Shown here: piece by piece, positions 1 through 5,402 of the stretch
How positions within the stretch are numbered: the stretch's first letter is position 1
How the letters are laid out: each line of letters begins with the position of its first letter
Translations under genes and position numbers: made by a program
The notes under the pieces: model-generated
Database searches by the model: none
Seen by the model: the letters and a program-made list of their open reading frames with translations, nothing else
Told to the model about the DNA's origin: nothing
Assembly: GCA_019090845.1 (NCBI GenBank)
Contig: JAHRVD010000023.1
Span: forward strand, 1 to 5,560
Length of the DNA: 5,560 nucleotides
From: Marinosulfonomonas sp.
Lineage (GTDB): Bacteria; Pseudomonadota; Alphaproteobacteria; Rhodobacterales; Rhodobacteraceae
Direction: 5' to 3'

Positions 1-880
1 GAGCGAAATGCATATGCAAATCATCTTTGCCTGCCCGGCCCATATCGCGCAGGATATCTCGACACCGATCTGTCTGGTCGCGGATCAGGCGAGCATCATC
101 TTGCAAGGCACCCTGCCCCGCCAAATCCTCAACCAATTCGGTGCTGGCCAGTTTGATAGTTGCAAGCGGTGTGCCCAGCTCATGCGCGGCGGCTGCGACA
201 ACGCCAGCCAGATCGGTGATTTTCTGTTCGCGCGCAAGCGCCATCTGGGTCGCCAGAAGCGCTTCGGACATGGTGGTGATTTCTGAAGCAACGCTGCGCG
301 CATAGCCCCCCAGAAAAACCACCCCGATCAGGATTGCTGTCCAGAACCCGAATACGAAAATCTGCGGCATTCGCAAAATAGCACCGGCAGCGTTGTGTAA
401 CGGCTGATGGAAAATCAAAACGATCGTAGATAGAACAATTGCAATCACGCCAATGACAACTGTTGGCCCGGTGCGCAAAGCCGTCGCCGAGATTGAAACC
501 GGCGCAAGGATCAGCAAGGCAAACGGGTTATGTAACCCGCCGGTCAGATAAAGCAGAGCGGACAGCTGCGTGACATCAAACAACAGCATCAATGTCAGTT
601 CCTGTTCGGACACGCGCTTGTTCTTGGGGTAGACAAATATCGCTATCAGATTGGCGATTATCAGGGCGCCGACCGCCATCAGGCACAGACCAAGATCAAG
701 GCTAAGCCTGAACACGGACTGAGCGACGATGATCGCCACAAGCTGGCCAATGATTGCGATCCAACGCAGAATAATCAACGTGCGCAGGGGCACCCAGTTG
801 CTGCGGCGTTCCTTGGGAAGCGGGCCGGTTGTGCGGTTGTCCAAAATGTTACCGGAGTTAGGTTGCGTCAAGATGGACAC
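1..880 (-). CDS. regB: Sensor histidine kinase RegB/PrrB, N-terminal part (cut by the window edge)
   Basis: Membrane sensor kinase of the RegB/RegA (PrrB/PrrA) redox two-component system, which controls respiration, photosynthesis, carbon and nitrogen fixation genes in Rhodobacteraceae. The minus frame is open from 880 to position 1 with no stop, giving 293 residues; the C-terminal ATPase domain lies outside. Visible are about six hydrophobic segments (roughly 33-53, 61-84, 97-113, 120-135, 140-158, 174-195). The GGxxNPF motif linked to quinone sensing is at 114-120 (GGLHNPF). The H-box AAHELGTPLATIKL carries the phospho-accepting His233, and Cys273 sits in TDRCRDIL. The 40-residue His-Cys spacing equals that of R. 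capsulatus His225/Cys265, the redox-active cysteine. I chose GTG at 880, because GGGA at 888-891 lies 7 nt upstream; TTG at 871 is in frame but has no ribosome site, and a stop lies two codons upstream of the GTG. The gene is divergent from senC-regA, as in Rhodobacter. Identity is very sure, the exact start less so. Confidence 0.95.
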   Translation of the reverse strand, partial: MSILTQPNSGNILDNRTTGPLPKERRSNWVPLRTLIILRWIAIIGQLVAIIVAQSVFRLSLDLGLCLMAVGALIIANLIAIFVYPKNKRVSEQELTLMLLFDVTQLSALLYLTGGLHNPFALLILAPVSISATALRTGPTVVIGVIAIVLSTIVLIFHQPLHNAAGAILRMPQIFVFGFWTAILIGVVFLGGYARSVASEITTMSEALLATQMALAREQKITDLAGVVAAAAHELGTPLATIKLASTELVEDLAGQGALQDDARLIRDQTDRCRDILRDMGRAGKDDLHMHFA

Positions 881-900
881 TTGTTAGTCCCGCGTTACAA
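881..900. promoter_or_regulatory. 20-bp dyad in the regB/senC divergent region, candidate operator
   Basis: TTGTTA, eight bases, then TTACAA: the outer four bases of each arm pair perfectly and 5 of 6 bases per arm are symmetric. The core also fits the TGT-N12-ACA pattern (882-899) known for CrtJ/PpsR-type repressors. It abuts the chosen GTG of regB and covers its ribosome binding site, and ends 37 bp before the senC start. What binds it cannot be told from sequence; RegA itself is a rival, since it autoregulates this locus in Rhodobacter. Confidence 0.35.
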
Positions 901-937
901 AAGGATCAATGCACCAGCAAATTTGTGGGGTTCCGGG

Positions 938-1567
938 ATGCGCAGAAATGAACTTTACGCAACGCTTGCGGCGGTGGCGGTTATTGGGTTGTTGGGCGGC
1001 AGTCTTTGGTATGTGACCTTCGGTTCACCTGACGATGATTTTTCCGATTGCCGCGCCAGCACGGTGTCCGGTGGGTCCGGGGCAATCGGTGGGCCGTTCA
1101 CGCTGGTGGATGAAACCGGCGCCACAGTTACCGACAAGGACGTGATTACCCGCCCCACCCTGATCTACTTCGGCTATACATTCTGCCCCGACGTTTGCCC
1201 GATGGATACCGCCCGCATGGCCGAGGCAACCGAACTGTTGGCAGAACGAGGCTATGACGTGCAGCCGGTGTTCATCTCGATCGACCCGGAACGGGACACG
1301 CCGCAGGTGATGGCAGAGTTCACCGACTATTTGCACCCGGAAATGCTGGGGCTTACCGGTTCGCCCGAACAGGTCAAGGCGGCCTCTCAGGCCTATAAAA
1401 CCTACTACCGCAAGCAGGACACCGGGGACGAATATTATCTGGTGGATCATTCGGCGCTGACCTATCTGGTGTTGCCCAAACAGGGCTTTGTCGAGTTCTT
1501 TCGGCGCGAGCTAACACCTGAGGCAGTGGCCAATACAGTGGCCTGTTTTATCGACAAGGCGTCCTGA
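938..1567 (+). CDS. senC: SenC/PrrC, Sco-family copper-binding thioredoxin-like protein
   Basis: Membrane-anchored periplasmic Sco1/SenC/PrrC protein, 209 residues. Sco proteins bind copper and act as thiol oxidoreductases in building the CuA/CuB centres of cytochrome c oxidase; in Rhodobacter the protein also influences RegB/PrrB signalling. One hydrophobic segment at about 6-27 serves as an uncleaved anchor. The thioredoxin fold follows, with the copper/redox motif C83-PDV-C87 in GYTFCPDVCP and the third ligand His171 in LVDHSALTYLV. IDPERDTP (115-122) is the usual Sco signature. Two further cysteines, C38 just after the anchor and C203 near the C-terminus, might form a second pair. I start at ATG 938, preceded by GGGG at 927-930 with a 7-nt gap and followed directly by the anchor; the frame runs open to a TTG at 863, but that extension would put 25 polar residues before the anchor. 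It is the first gene of a two-gene unit with regA, 61 bp downstream. Confidence 0.96.
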   Translation: MRRNELYATLAAVAVIGLLGGSLWYVTFGSPDDDFSDCRASTVSGGSGAIGGPFTLVDETGATVTDKDVITRPTLIYFGYTFCPDVCPMDTARMAEATELLAERGYDVQPVFISIDPERDTPQVMAEFTDYLHPEMLGLTGSPEQVKAASQAYKTYYRKQDTGDEYYLVDHSALTYLVLPKQGFVEFFRRELTPEAVANTVACFIDKAS

Positions 1568-1628
1568 CTGGTTTGACCCGGCGCAAACGGCAGAATAAAG
1601 AGGCAGGAAGCCTTCAGAAAGATGCCAA

Positions 1629-2183
1629 ATGAGCGACGCAGATAAACCAGACTTGGGTGACGACAGAACCCTGCTTCTTGTGGACGACGACGAGCCGTTT
1701 CTGCGCCGATTGGCCCGGGCGATGGAAAAGCGTGGGTTTGAACCGGAAATGGCCGGATCGGTTGCCGCTGGGCGGGCTTTTGCGACCGCCCGCCCGCCTG
1801 CATATGCTGTGGTTGATCTGCGGCTGGAAGACGGCAACGGGCTGGACGTGGTCGAGACGATCCGCGAACGCCGCCCCGACAGTAAGATCGTAGTCCTGAC
1901 TGGATACGGAGCGATTGCAACGGCAGTTGCGGCGGTCAAGATCGGGGCGACGGATTATCTGTCAAAACCGGCGGACGCCAATGATATCATGAACGCTTTG
2001 CTGGCCTCTGGGTCCGAGCTGCCACCGCCGCCGGAAAACCCGATGTCAGCGGATCGTGTGCGTTGGGAACATATCCAACGGGTCTATGAGCTGTGTGATC
2101 GCAATGTCAGCGAAACCGCGCGGCGTCTGCACATGCACCGGCGCACCTTGCAGCGCATTTTGGCCAAAAGAAGCCCGCGTTAG
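1629..2183 (+). CDS. regA: Response regulator RegA/PrrA
   Basis: Cytoplasmic DNA-binding response regulator and partner of RegB, 184 residues, the usual family length. The receiver domain is at about 13-125: acidic pocket D19-D20-D21 (LLLVDDDEPFL), phosphoacceptor Asp63 in VVDLRLEDG (the same number as in Rhodobacter RegA/PrrA), switch Thr91 in VLTGYG and Lys113 in LSKPAD. A short proline linker (PPPP, 132-135) leads to a Fis-type helix-turn-helix at about 145-180, with the recognition region SETARRLHMHRRTLQRIL. Phosphorylated RegA activates or represses many energy-metabolism promoters under low oxygen. ATG 1629 has only a weak purine-rich site (AGAAAGA, 1616-1622). The gene is probably cotranscribed with senC. 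Its stop lies 16 bp from the end of the convergent GNAT gene. In R. capsulatus hvrA follows regA; here it does not. Confidence 0.97.
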   Translation: MSDADKPDLGDDRTLLLVDDDEPFLRRLARAMEKRGFEPEMAGSVAAGRAFATARPPAYAVVDLRLEDGNGLDVVETIRERRPDSKIVVLTGYGAIATAVAAVKIGATDYLSKPADANDIMNALLASGSELPPPPENPMSADRVRWEHIQRVYELCDRNVSETARRLHMHRRTLQRILAKRSPR

Positions 2184-2199
2184 ACACTGATATTGCGGA

Positions 2200-2688
2200 T
2201 CACAGATCATACCGCTTACTAATTTTCGTAACAATTGTGCCGTCTGACAGTGGGGTATCTTCGTCGGTCGTCCAGGTCTGAAACCCACGCGATGAGTAAT
2301 AAGCCAAGCCACCAGAATTGTCGGCGCGGATGGTTGCGTTCAGCCAGACATACCCAAGTTTCGCGGTGGCTTGTTTAGTCGCTTCAAACAGTTTTGACCC
2401 AATGCCCAGTTGGATCGCGCCAATACGAACATAGGTGGCAATGTCGCCCGCGTCGTCCGGCAAATCGACATGTGGTTCAACGTACTGAAACCCCATAATC
2501 CGGCCGCTATCATTTTGGGCAATATGCCAAGCATTGCGACCTTTGGATCTATCCATCCACTTCAGCAGATCATCTGCCGTTGCCGGGCTCTGTAGGGCGG
2601 TGGTTTCGCCTGCGGCGATAATTTGATTCAAAAGCTCTGACATCTGCGAAAAATCGGCAGGGACAGCGGGGCGAACGGTTATTCGCAT
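2200..2688 (-). CDS. GNAT-family N-acetyltransferase, substrate unknown
   Basis: Predicted acetyl-CoA-dependent N-acetyltransferase of 162 residues, the normal length for a single GNAT domain. It opens with MRITVRPAVPADF, a typical GNAT first strand and helix (about 2-26). Motif A, the pyrophosphate-binding loop, is IGAIQLGIGSKLFEA at 89-103 with the Q-x-x-G-x-G pattern. The C-terminal motif N124-SGGLAYYSSRGF136 matches the N-x-x-x-x-x-x-Y-x-x-x-G-F region of the fold. Hydrophobic strand IMGFQYVEPH (64-73) fits beta4. There is no signal peptide or membrane segment, so it is cytoplasmic. The start ATG is 3 bp after the stop of the HD gene, so the two are almost certainly one transcript and probably translationally coupled; the start has only a weak AGG close by. 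The substrate could be a small amine, an antibiotic or a protein N-terminus, and nothing in the sequence decides between them. Confidence 0.88.
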   Translation of the reverse strand: MRITVRPAVPADFSQMSELLNQIIAAGETTALQSPATADDLLKWMDRSKGRNAWHIAQNDSGRIMGFQYVEPHVDLPDDAGDIATYVRIGAIQLGIGSKLFEATKQATAKLGYVWLNATIRADNSGGLAYYSSRGFQTWTTDEDTPLSDGTIVTKISKRYDL

Positions 2689-2691
2689 GAC

Positions 2692-3285
2692 CTAACCCAT
2701 ACCCGACAAAAGTTCGTGATGGCGGGCGGTGAAATCGGTTCTGACGTCAACGGGTGGGCGCAAATCTATCGAAATTCCCTGAATTAGACTATGATTTGGC
2801 ACAAGGAAGTACTTATCAGCCTCTTCCCGTTTGAACCCGGCGATCTGAATTGCTTCCAGCCAGGCGCTGATCCTGTCAGCCTTTTTAATCTGCTTTTTGA
2901 TCGCCGCCGGGATCCGTGCGGGCAGGCCAAACCGGATGTGAATGGCTGCTGCCAGCCGGTCATCCAATTCGCCATACCCCGGGCCGACAGCGGCCTTAAC
3001 CGGGCTTATCATGTCGCCGATCACATACTCCGGCGCATCATGCAGCAGCGCGGCCAATTGCCAGCGCGGTGCCACAGATGGGTTCATCCGGGTGAACAAC
3101 GCCTCGACCAGCAGGGAATGCTCGGCCACAGAATAGGGATAATCACCGAATGTCTGGCCATTCCAGCGGGCCACAAAGGCAAGGCCATGTGCAATATCCT
3201 CGATTTCGATATCGACGGGCGTTGGATCGAGCAGGTCCAACCTGCGACCCGAAAGCATTCGTTGCCAAGCGCGCGGTTGTTTCAT
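2692..3285 (-). CDS. HD-domain metal-dependent phosphohydrolase, YfbR-like
   Basis: Predicted cytoplasmic HD-superfamily hydrolase of 197 residues. The metal ligands are visible in order: His56 in [13 protein letters not shown], His82-Asp83 in [10 protein letters not shown], and Asp137 in KKADRISAW. Glu86 of HDAPE and Asp91 in GDMISPVK match the HDAxE...GD...PVK signature of E. coli YfbR, a 5'-deoxynucleotidase, so a nucleotidase acting on deoxynucleoside monophosphates is the best guess. The N-terminal part ([19 protein letters not shown]) is longer than in YfbR and substrate specificity is unproven. I chose ATG 3285, which has GGGGA 5 nt upstream (ACGGGGA), over an in-frame GTG at 3306 that would add seven residues (VNNNGDT) and has no ribosome site. 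The gene is divergent from ahcY and is followed after 3 bp by the GNAT gene. Confidence 0.88.
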   Translation of the reverse strand: MKQPRAWQRMLSGRRLDLLDPTPVDIEIEDIAHGLAFVARWNGQTFGDYPYSVAEHSLLVEALFTRMNPSVAPRWQLAALLHDAPEYVIGDMISPVKAAVGPGYGELDDRLAAAIHIRFGLPARIPAAIKKQIKKADRISAWLEAIQIAGFKREEADKYFLVPNHSLIQGISIDLRPPVDVRTDFTARHHELLSGMG

Positions 3286-3291
3286 TGTATC

Positions 3292-3309
3292 CCCGTTATT
3301 GTTCACGGG
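3292..3309 (-). promoter_or_regulatory. Leader hairpin covering the HD gene ribosome binding site
   Basis: Read on the minus strand, CCCGT (3309-3305) and ACGGG (3296-3292) form a perfect 5-bp stem around an 8-nt loop. The 3' arm is part of the ACGGGGA Shine-Dalgarno sequence of the HD gene, whose ATG is at 3285. Folding would hide the ribosome site. The stem is short, so regulation is a guess. Confidence 0.3.
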
Positions 3310-3332
3310 ACGTTACCCAACCAACACGACCA

Positions 3333-3361
3333 TTGTCGAGACTGCATCCCGGTGTTATCGA
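3333..3361 (+). promoter_or_regulatory. Candidate sigma-70-like promoter of ahcY
   Basis: TTGTCG (3333-3338, 4 of 6 to TTGACA), a 17-bp spacer and TATCGA (3356-3361, 3 of 6 to TATAAT) lie 35 bp before the ahcY start. The -10 match is poor, as is common in alphaproteobacteria. The placement in the 110-bp region divergent from the HD gene is right, but the call is weak. Confidence 0.25.
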
Positions 3362-3380
3362 GCGGCAAAACCAGATGCGC

Positions 3381-3387
3381 AAAGGAG
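3381..3387 (+). promoter_or_regulatory. ahcY ribosome binding site
   Basis: AAAGGAG lies 8 nt before ATG 3396. It is the strongest Shine-Dalgarno in the window and decides the start against an in-frame ATG at 3375, which lies upstream of it. Confidence 0.85.
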
Positions 3388-3395
3388 CGGACCGG

Positions 3396-4790
3396 ATGTC
3401 CAACGATTACATAGTAAAAGATATTTCCCTGGCGGAGTTCGGCCGTAAAGAGCTGAATATCGCAGAAACCGAAATGCCGGGACTGATGGCGCTGCGCGAC
3501 GAATACGGTGAAAGCAAACCGCTGAAGGGCGCACGCATTGCCGGATCACTGCATATGACGATCCAAACCGCTGTTCTGATCGAAACACTTGTAGAATTGG
3601 GCGCAGAAGTGCGCTGGGCGTCGTGCAATATCTTTTCTACGCAGGATCATGCGGCGGCTGCCATCGCACAAAGCGGCACACCGGTTTTCGCGATAAAGGG
3701 CCAGACATTGCCCGAGCACTGGGACTATCAGGACCGCATTTTCCTGTTCGGGGAAGGCACCTGTAACATGATCCTAGACGATGGCGGCGACGCGACACTT
3801 TATATATTGTTGGGTGCGCGGGCCGAAGCAGGCGAAACCGGCCTGTTGGATGTGCCGACGTCTGAGGAAGAAGAAGCGATTTTTGCACAGATCAAAAAGC
3901 GCATGGCATCGAGCCCCGGCTGGTTCACCGCACAGCGCGATGCAATCAAGGGCGTGTCCGAGGAAACCACCACAGGCGTGCATCGTCTTTACGAACTGGT
4001 GAAACTGGGCCAACTGCCCTTCCCCGCGATCAACGTGAACGACAGCGTAACCAAGTCGAAGTTTGACAACAAATACGGCTGTAAGGAATCGCTGGTAGAC
4101 GGAATTCGCCGGGCGACCGATACGATGATGGCCGGTAAAGTTGCTGTTGTTTGTGGGTATGGCGATGTTGGTAAAGGATGTGCCGCATCCCTGTCTGGCG
4201 CTGGCGCACGTGTCAAAGTTACCGAAATAGACCCTATTTGTGCGCTTCAGGCCGCTATGGACGGCTATGAGGTTGTCCGTCTGGAAGACGTCACAGACAG
4301 TGCGGATATCTTTATCACCACCACCGGCAACAAAGACGTGATCCGCATTGAACACATGCGCGAAATGAAGGACATGGCGATCGTTGGTAACATCGGGCAT
4401 TTTGACAACGAAATTCAAGTTGCCAACCTGAAGAACCACAAGTGGACGAACATCAAAGATCAGGTCGATATGATCGAAATGCCCTCGGGCAGCCGGATTA
4501 TTCTGCTTTCAGAAGGTCGCTTGCTAAACCTTGGCAATGCCACCGGCCACCCAAGTTTTGTTATGTCGGCCAGTTTCACCAATCAGGTTCTGGCGCAGAT
4601 TGAACTGTGGACCAAGGGCGATGAGTACAAAAACGACGTCTACATCCTGCCTAAACATCTGGATGAAAAAGTCGCGCGTCTGCATCTTGATCGGATCGGT
4701 GTGAAGCTGTCGACGCTGAGCAAAGAGCAGGCAGACTATATTGGCGTTACTTCCGATGGGCCGTTCAAGCCGGAACATTATCGTTACTGA
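3396..4790 (+). CDS. ahcY: Adenosylhomocysteinase (S-adenosyl-L-homocysteine hydrolase)
   Basis: Cytoplasmic NAD-dependent enzyme that reversibly splits S-adenosylhomocysteine into adenosine and homocysteine, removing the inhibitory product of SAM-dependent methyltransferases and feeding the methionine cycle. It has 464 residues, the usual bacterial length; compared with the roughly 430-residue animal enzyme it carries the bacterial insertion at about 135-175 ([19 protein letters not shown] region). Substrate and catalytic residues are in place: His53 in [15 protein letters not shown], Asp128 in DDGGDAT, Glu190 in EETTTGVH, Lys220 and Asp224 in TKSKFDN, and Cys229. The Rossmann NAD site is GYGDVGKG at 254-261. 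The C-terminus KPEHYRY supplies the conserved Lys and Tyr that reach into the neighbouring subunit of the tetramer. The start is ATG 3396, set by AAAGGAG. It stands alone in its unit, between its own leader and a strong terminator at 4812. In R. capsulatus ahcY also lies close to the reg/hvr genes. Confidence 0.98.
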   Translation: MSNDYIVKDISLAEFGRKELNIAETEMPGLMALRDEYGESKPLKGARIAGSLHMTIQTAVLIETLVELGAEVRWASCNIFSTQDHAAAAIAQSGTPVFAIKGQTLPEHWDYQDRIFLFGEGTCNMILDDGGDATLYILLGARAEAGETGLLDVPTSEEEEAIFAQIKKRMASSPGWFTAQRDAIKGVSEETTTGVHRLYELVKLGQLPFPAINVNDSVTKSKFDNKYGCKESLVDGIRRATDTMMAGKVAVVCGYGDVGKGCAASLSGAGARVKVTEIDPICALQAAMDGYEVVRLEDVTDSADIFITTTGNKDVIRIEHMREMKDMAIVGNIGHFDNEIQVANLKNHKWTNIKDQVDMIEMPSGSRIILLSEGRLLNLGNATGHPSFVMSASFTNQVLAQIELWTKGDEYKNDVYILPKHLDEKVARLHLDRIGVKLSTLSKEQADYIGVTSDGPFKPEHYRY

Positions 4791-4804
4791 CGCTTGATTT
4801 CGTG

Positions 4805-4841
4805 AAAAAAGGGGCCGTTCCTGCATACGCCGGAGCGGCCC
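4805..4841. terminator. Hairpin terminator after ahcY, possibly bidirectional
   Basis: GGGCCGTTCC (4812-4821) pairs with GGAGCGGCCC (4832-4841): ten pairs with one G-U, around a 10-nt loop. It starts 21 bp after the ahcY stop. Downstream on the plus strand is TGTTCATATT, only moderately T-rich. Upstream is a run of six A (4805-4810), so the minus strand has the better U-tract. Confidence 0.85.
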
Positions 4842-4871
4842 TGTTCATATTCTGGTATCCACCACAGTCGA

Positions 4872-4929
4872 CTTTTAGCCGAGTTTCCCCTTTGTTTAGG
4901 CCCGCTTCGCTATTAAACTTTGAGCCGAG
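4872..4929. repeat. Imperfect 12-bp direct repeat
   Basis: CTTTTAGCCGAG (4872-4883) and CTTTGAGCCGAG (4918-4929) match at 11 of 12 positions and start 46 bp apart, between the ahcY terminator and the DUF2853 gene. They could be two binding sites for a regulator of that gene, or chance. Confidence 0.35.
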
Positions 4930-4976
4930 CCTACGTTCAGGCTTTGTATTGTTCGGGCTAATACCCGGTTAACTGG
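4928..4976 (+). promoter_or_regulatory. Small hairpins in the DUF2853 leader
   Basis: AGCCT (4928-4932) with AGGCT (4939-4943), CGGG (4954-4957) with CCCG (4964-4967), and the near-palindrome CCGGTTAACTGG (4965-4976) follow one another just before the ribosome site GGGAG (4978-4982). The last two overlap and cannot form together. Each stem is weak alone; as a set they may structure the mRNA leader or mark operator dyads. Confidence 0.25.
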
Positions 4977-4989
4977 TGGGAGAAGATAA

Positions 4990-5331
4990 ATGGGAAAACG
5001 TGACGACCTTATCGCGCAGTATGCGGATGATCTGAAAAACAAATGTGGTATGTCACCTGATATGGCCTTGCTGACCAAGGTTACGATCGGTGTTGGCCCG
5101 GCAATTTATAATGCCGACGCCTCGACCGTGGCGGCAACGCAGGATCACGAACTAAAAACCGTGAAAGACAATTTTCTGATCAAGAAACTTGGCTTGTCCG
5201 ATGGGCCAGAACTGATGGCTGCGATCAATTCAGTTATCGAAACCTATGGCCAGTCAGAGCGCAACAAGTACCGCGCCGTTGTCTATTACATGCTGACCAA
5301 ACATTTCGGAAAAGAATCCGTTTACGGTTAA
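4990..5331 (+). CDS. DUF2853 family protein, function unknown
   Basis: Small cytoplasmic protein of 113 residues that I recognise as the DUF2853 family, common in alphaproteobacteria; no function is established. The full family length is present, from MGKRDDLIAQYADDLKNKCG to the conserved end NKYRAVVYYMLTKHFGKESVYG. It looks mostly helical and is charged, with no signal peptide, membrane segment or recognisable catalytic motif. Distinctive conserved-looking patches are LLTKVTIGVGPAIYNADASTVA (about 28-49, a Gly/Ser-rich turn between helices), NFLIKKLGL and YGQSERNKYRAVVYY. It has one cysteine, Cys19. The start ATG 4990 has GGGAG at 4978-4982 with a 7-nt gap. The gene appears to form its own unit: a strong terminator separates it from ahcY and another follows it, with a 148-bp leader between. 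Family membership is fairly sure from memory of the pattern; its role is open. Confidence 0.9.
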   Translation: MGKRDDLIAQYADDLKNKCGMSPDMALLTKVTIGVGPAIYNADASTVAATQDHELKTVKDNFLIKKLGLSDGPELMAAINSVIETYGQSERNKYRAVVYYMLTKHFGKESVYG

Positions 5332-5343
5332 GTCTGAAAGTTG

Positions 5344-5367
5344 GGGCGCCTGCAATCGCGGGTGCCC
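5344..5367 (+). terminator. GC-rich hairpin directly after the DUF2853 gene
   Basis: GGGCGCCTGC (5344-5353) pairs with GCGGGTGCCC (5358-5367): ten pairs, two of them G-U, around an AATC tetraloop. The sequence after it (TAATATTAGG) is not a proper T-run, so alone it may act as a pause or 3'-end protecting hairpin. Its 3' arm overlaps the next hairpin. Confidence 0.5.
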
Positions 5368-5400
5368 TAATATTAGGCCAATGCCGTTAGGGCAGTTTTT
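5363..5400 (+). terminator. Intrinsic terminator of the DUF2853 gene
   Basis: TGCCCTAA (5363-5370) pairs perfectly over 8 bp with TTAGGGCA (5387-5394), followed by GTTTTT (5395-5400). The 16-nt interior can hold a small extra hairpin, GGC-CAAT-GCC (5376-5385). It shares bases 5363-5367 with the hairpin just upstream, so only one of the two can form fully. Confidence 0.75.
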
Positions 5401-5402
5401 AG

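Noticed and set aside
863..937. N-terminal extension of senC from a TTG
   Set aside because: It would overlap the regB start and put 25 non-hydrophobic residues before the anchor.
1025..1450. Minus-strand open frame opposite senC, and similar ones opposite regA (1462-1939)
   Set aside because: Antisense shadows with low-complexity Arg/Ser/Pro composition and no recognisable domain.
3150..3395. N-terminal extension of ahcY by 82 residues
   Set aside because: The extension crosses the HD gene start and the divergent promoter region; family length and the AAAGGAG site fix the start at 3396.
3286..3395. SAH or SAM riboswitch before ahcY
   Set aside because: I looked for the conserved cores known from these families and did not find them; only a simple nested inverted repeat is present.
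2791..3414. Plus-strand open frame of 207 codons opposite the HD gene
   Set aside because: The minus-strand HD motifs are unmistakable; this frame is rich in Cys, His and Pro in no pattern and has no good ribosome site.
3774..4439. Long open frame of 221 codons on the minus strand inside ahcY
   Set aside because: It lies wholly antisense to a clearly real gene, matches no family I know and is explained by codon bias of ahcY.
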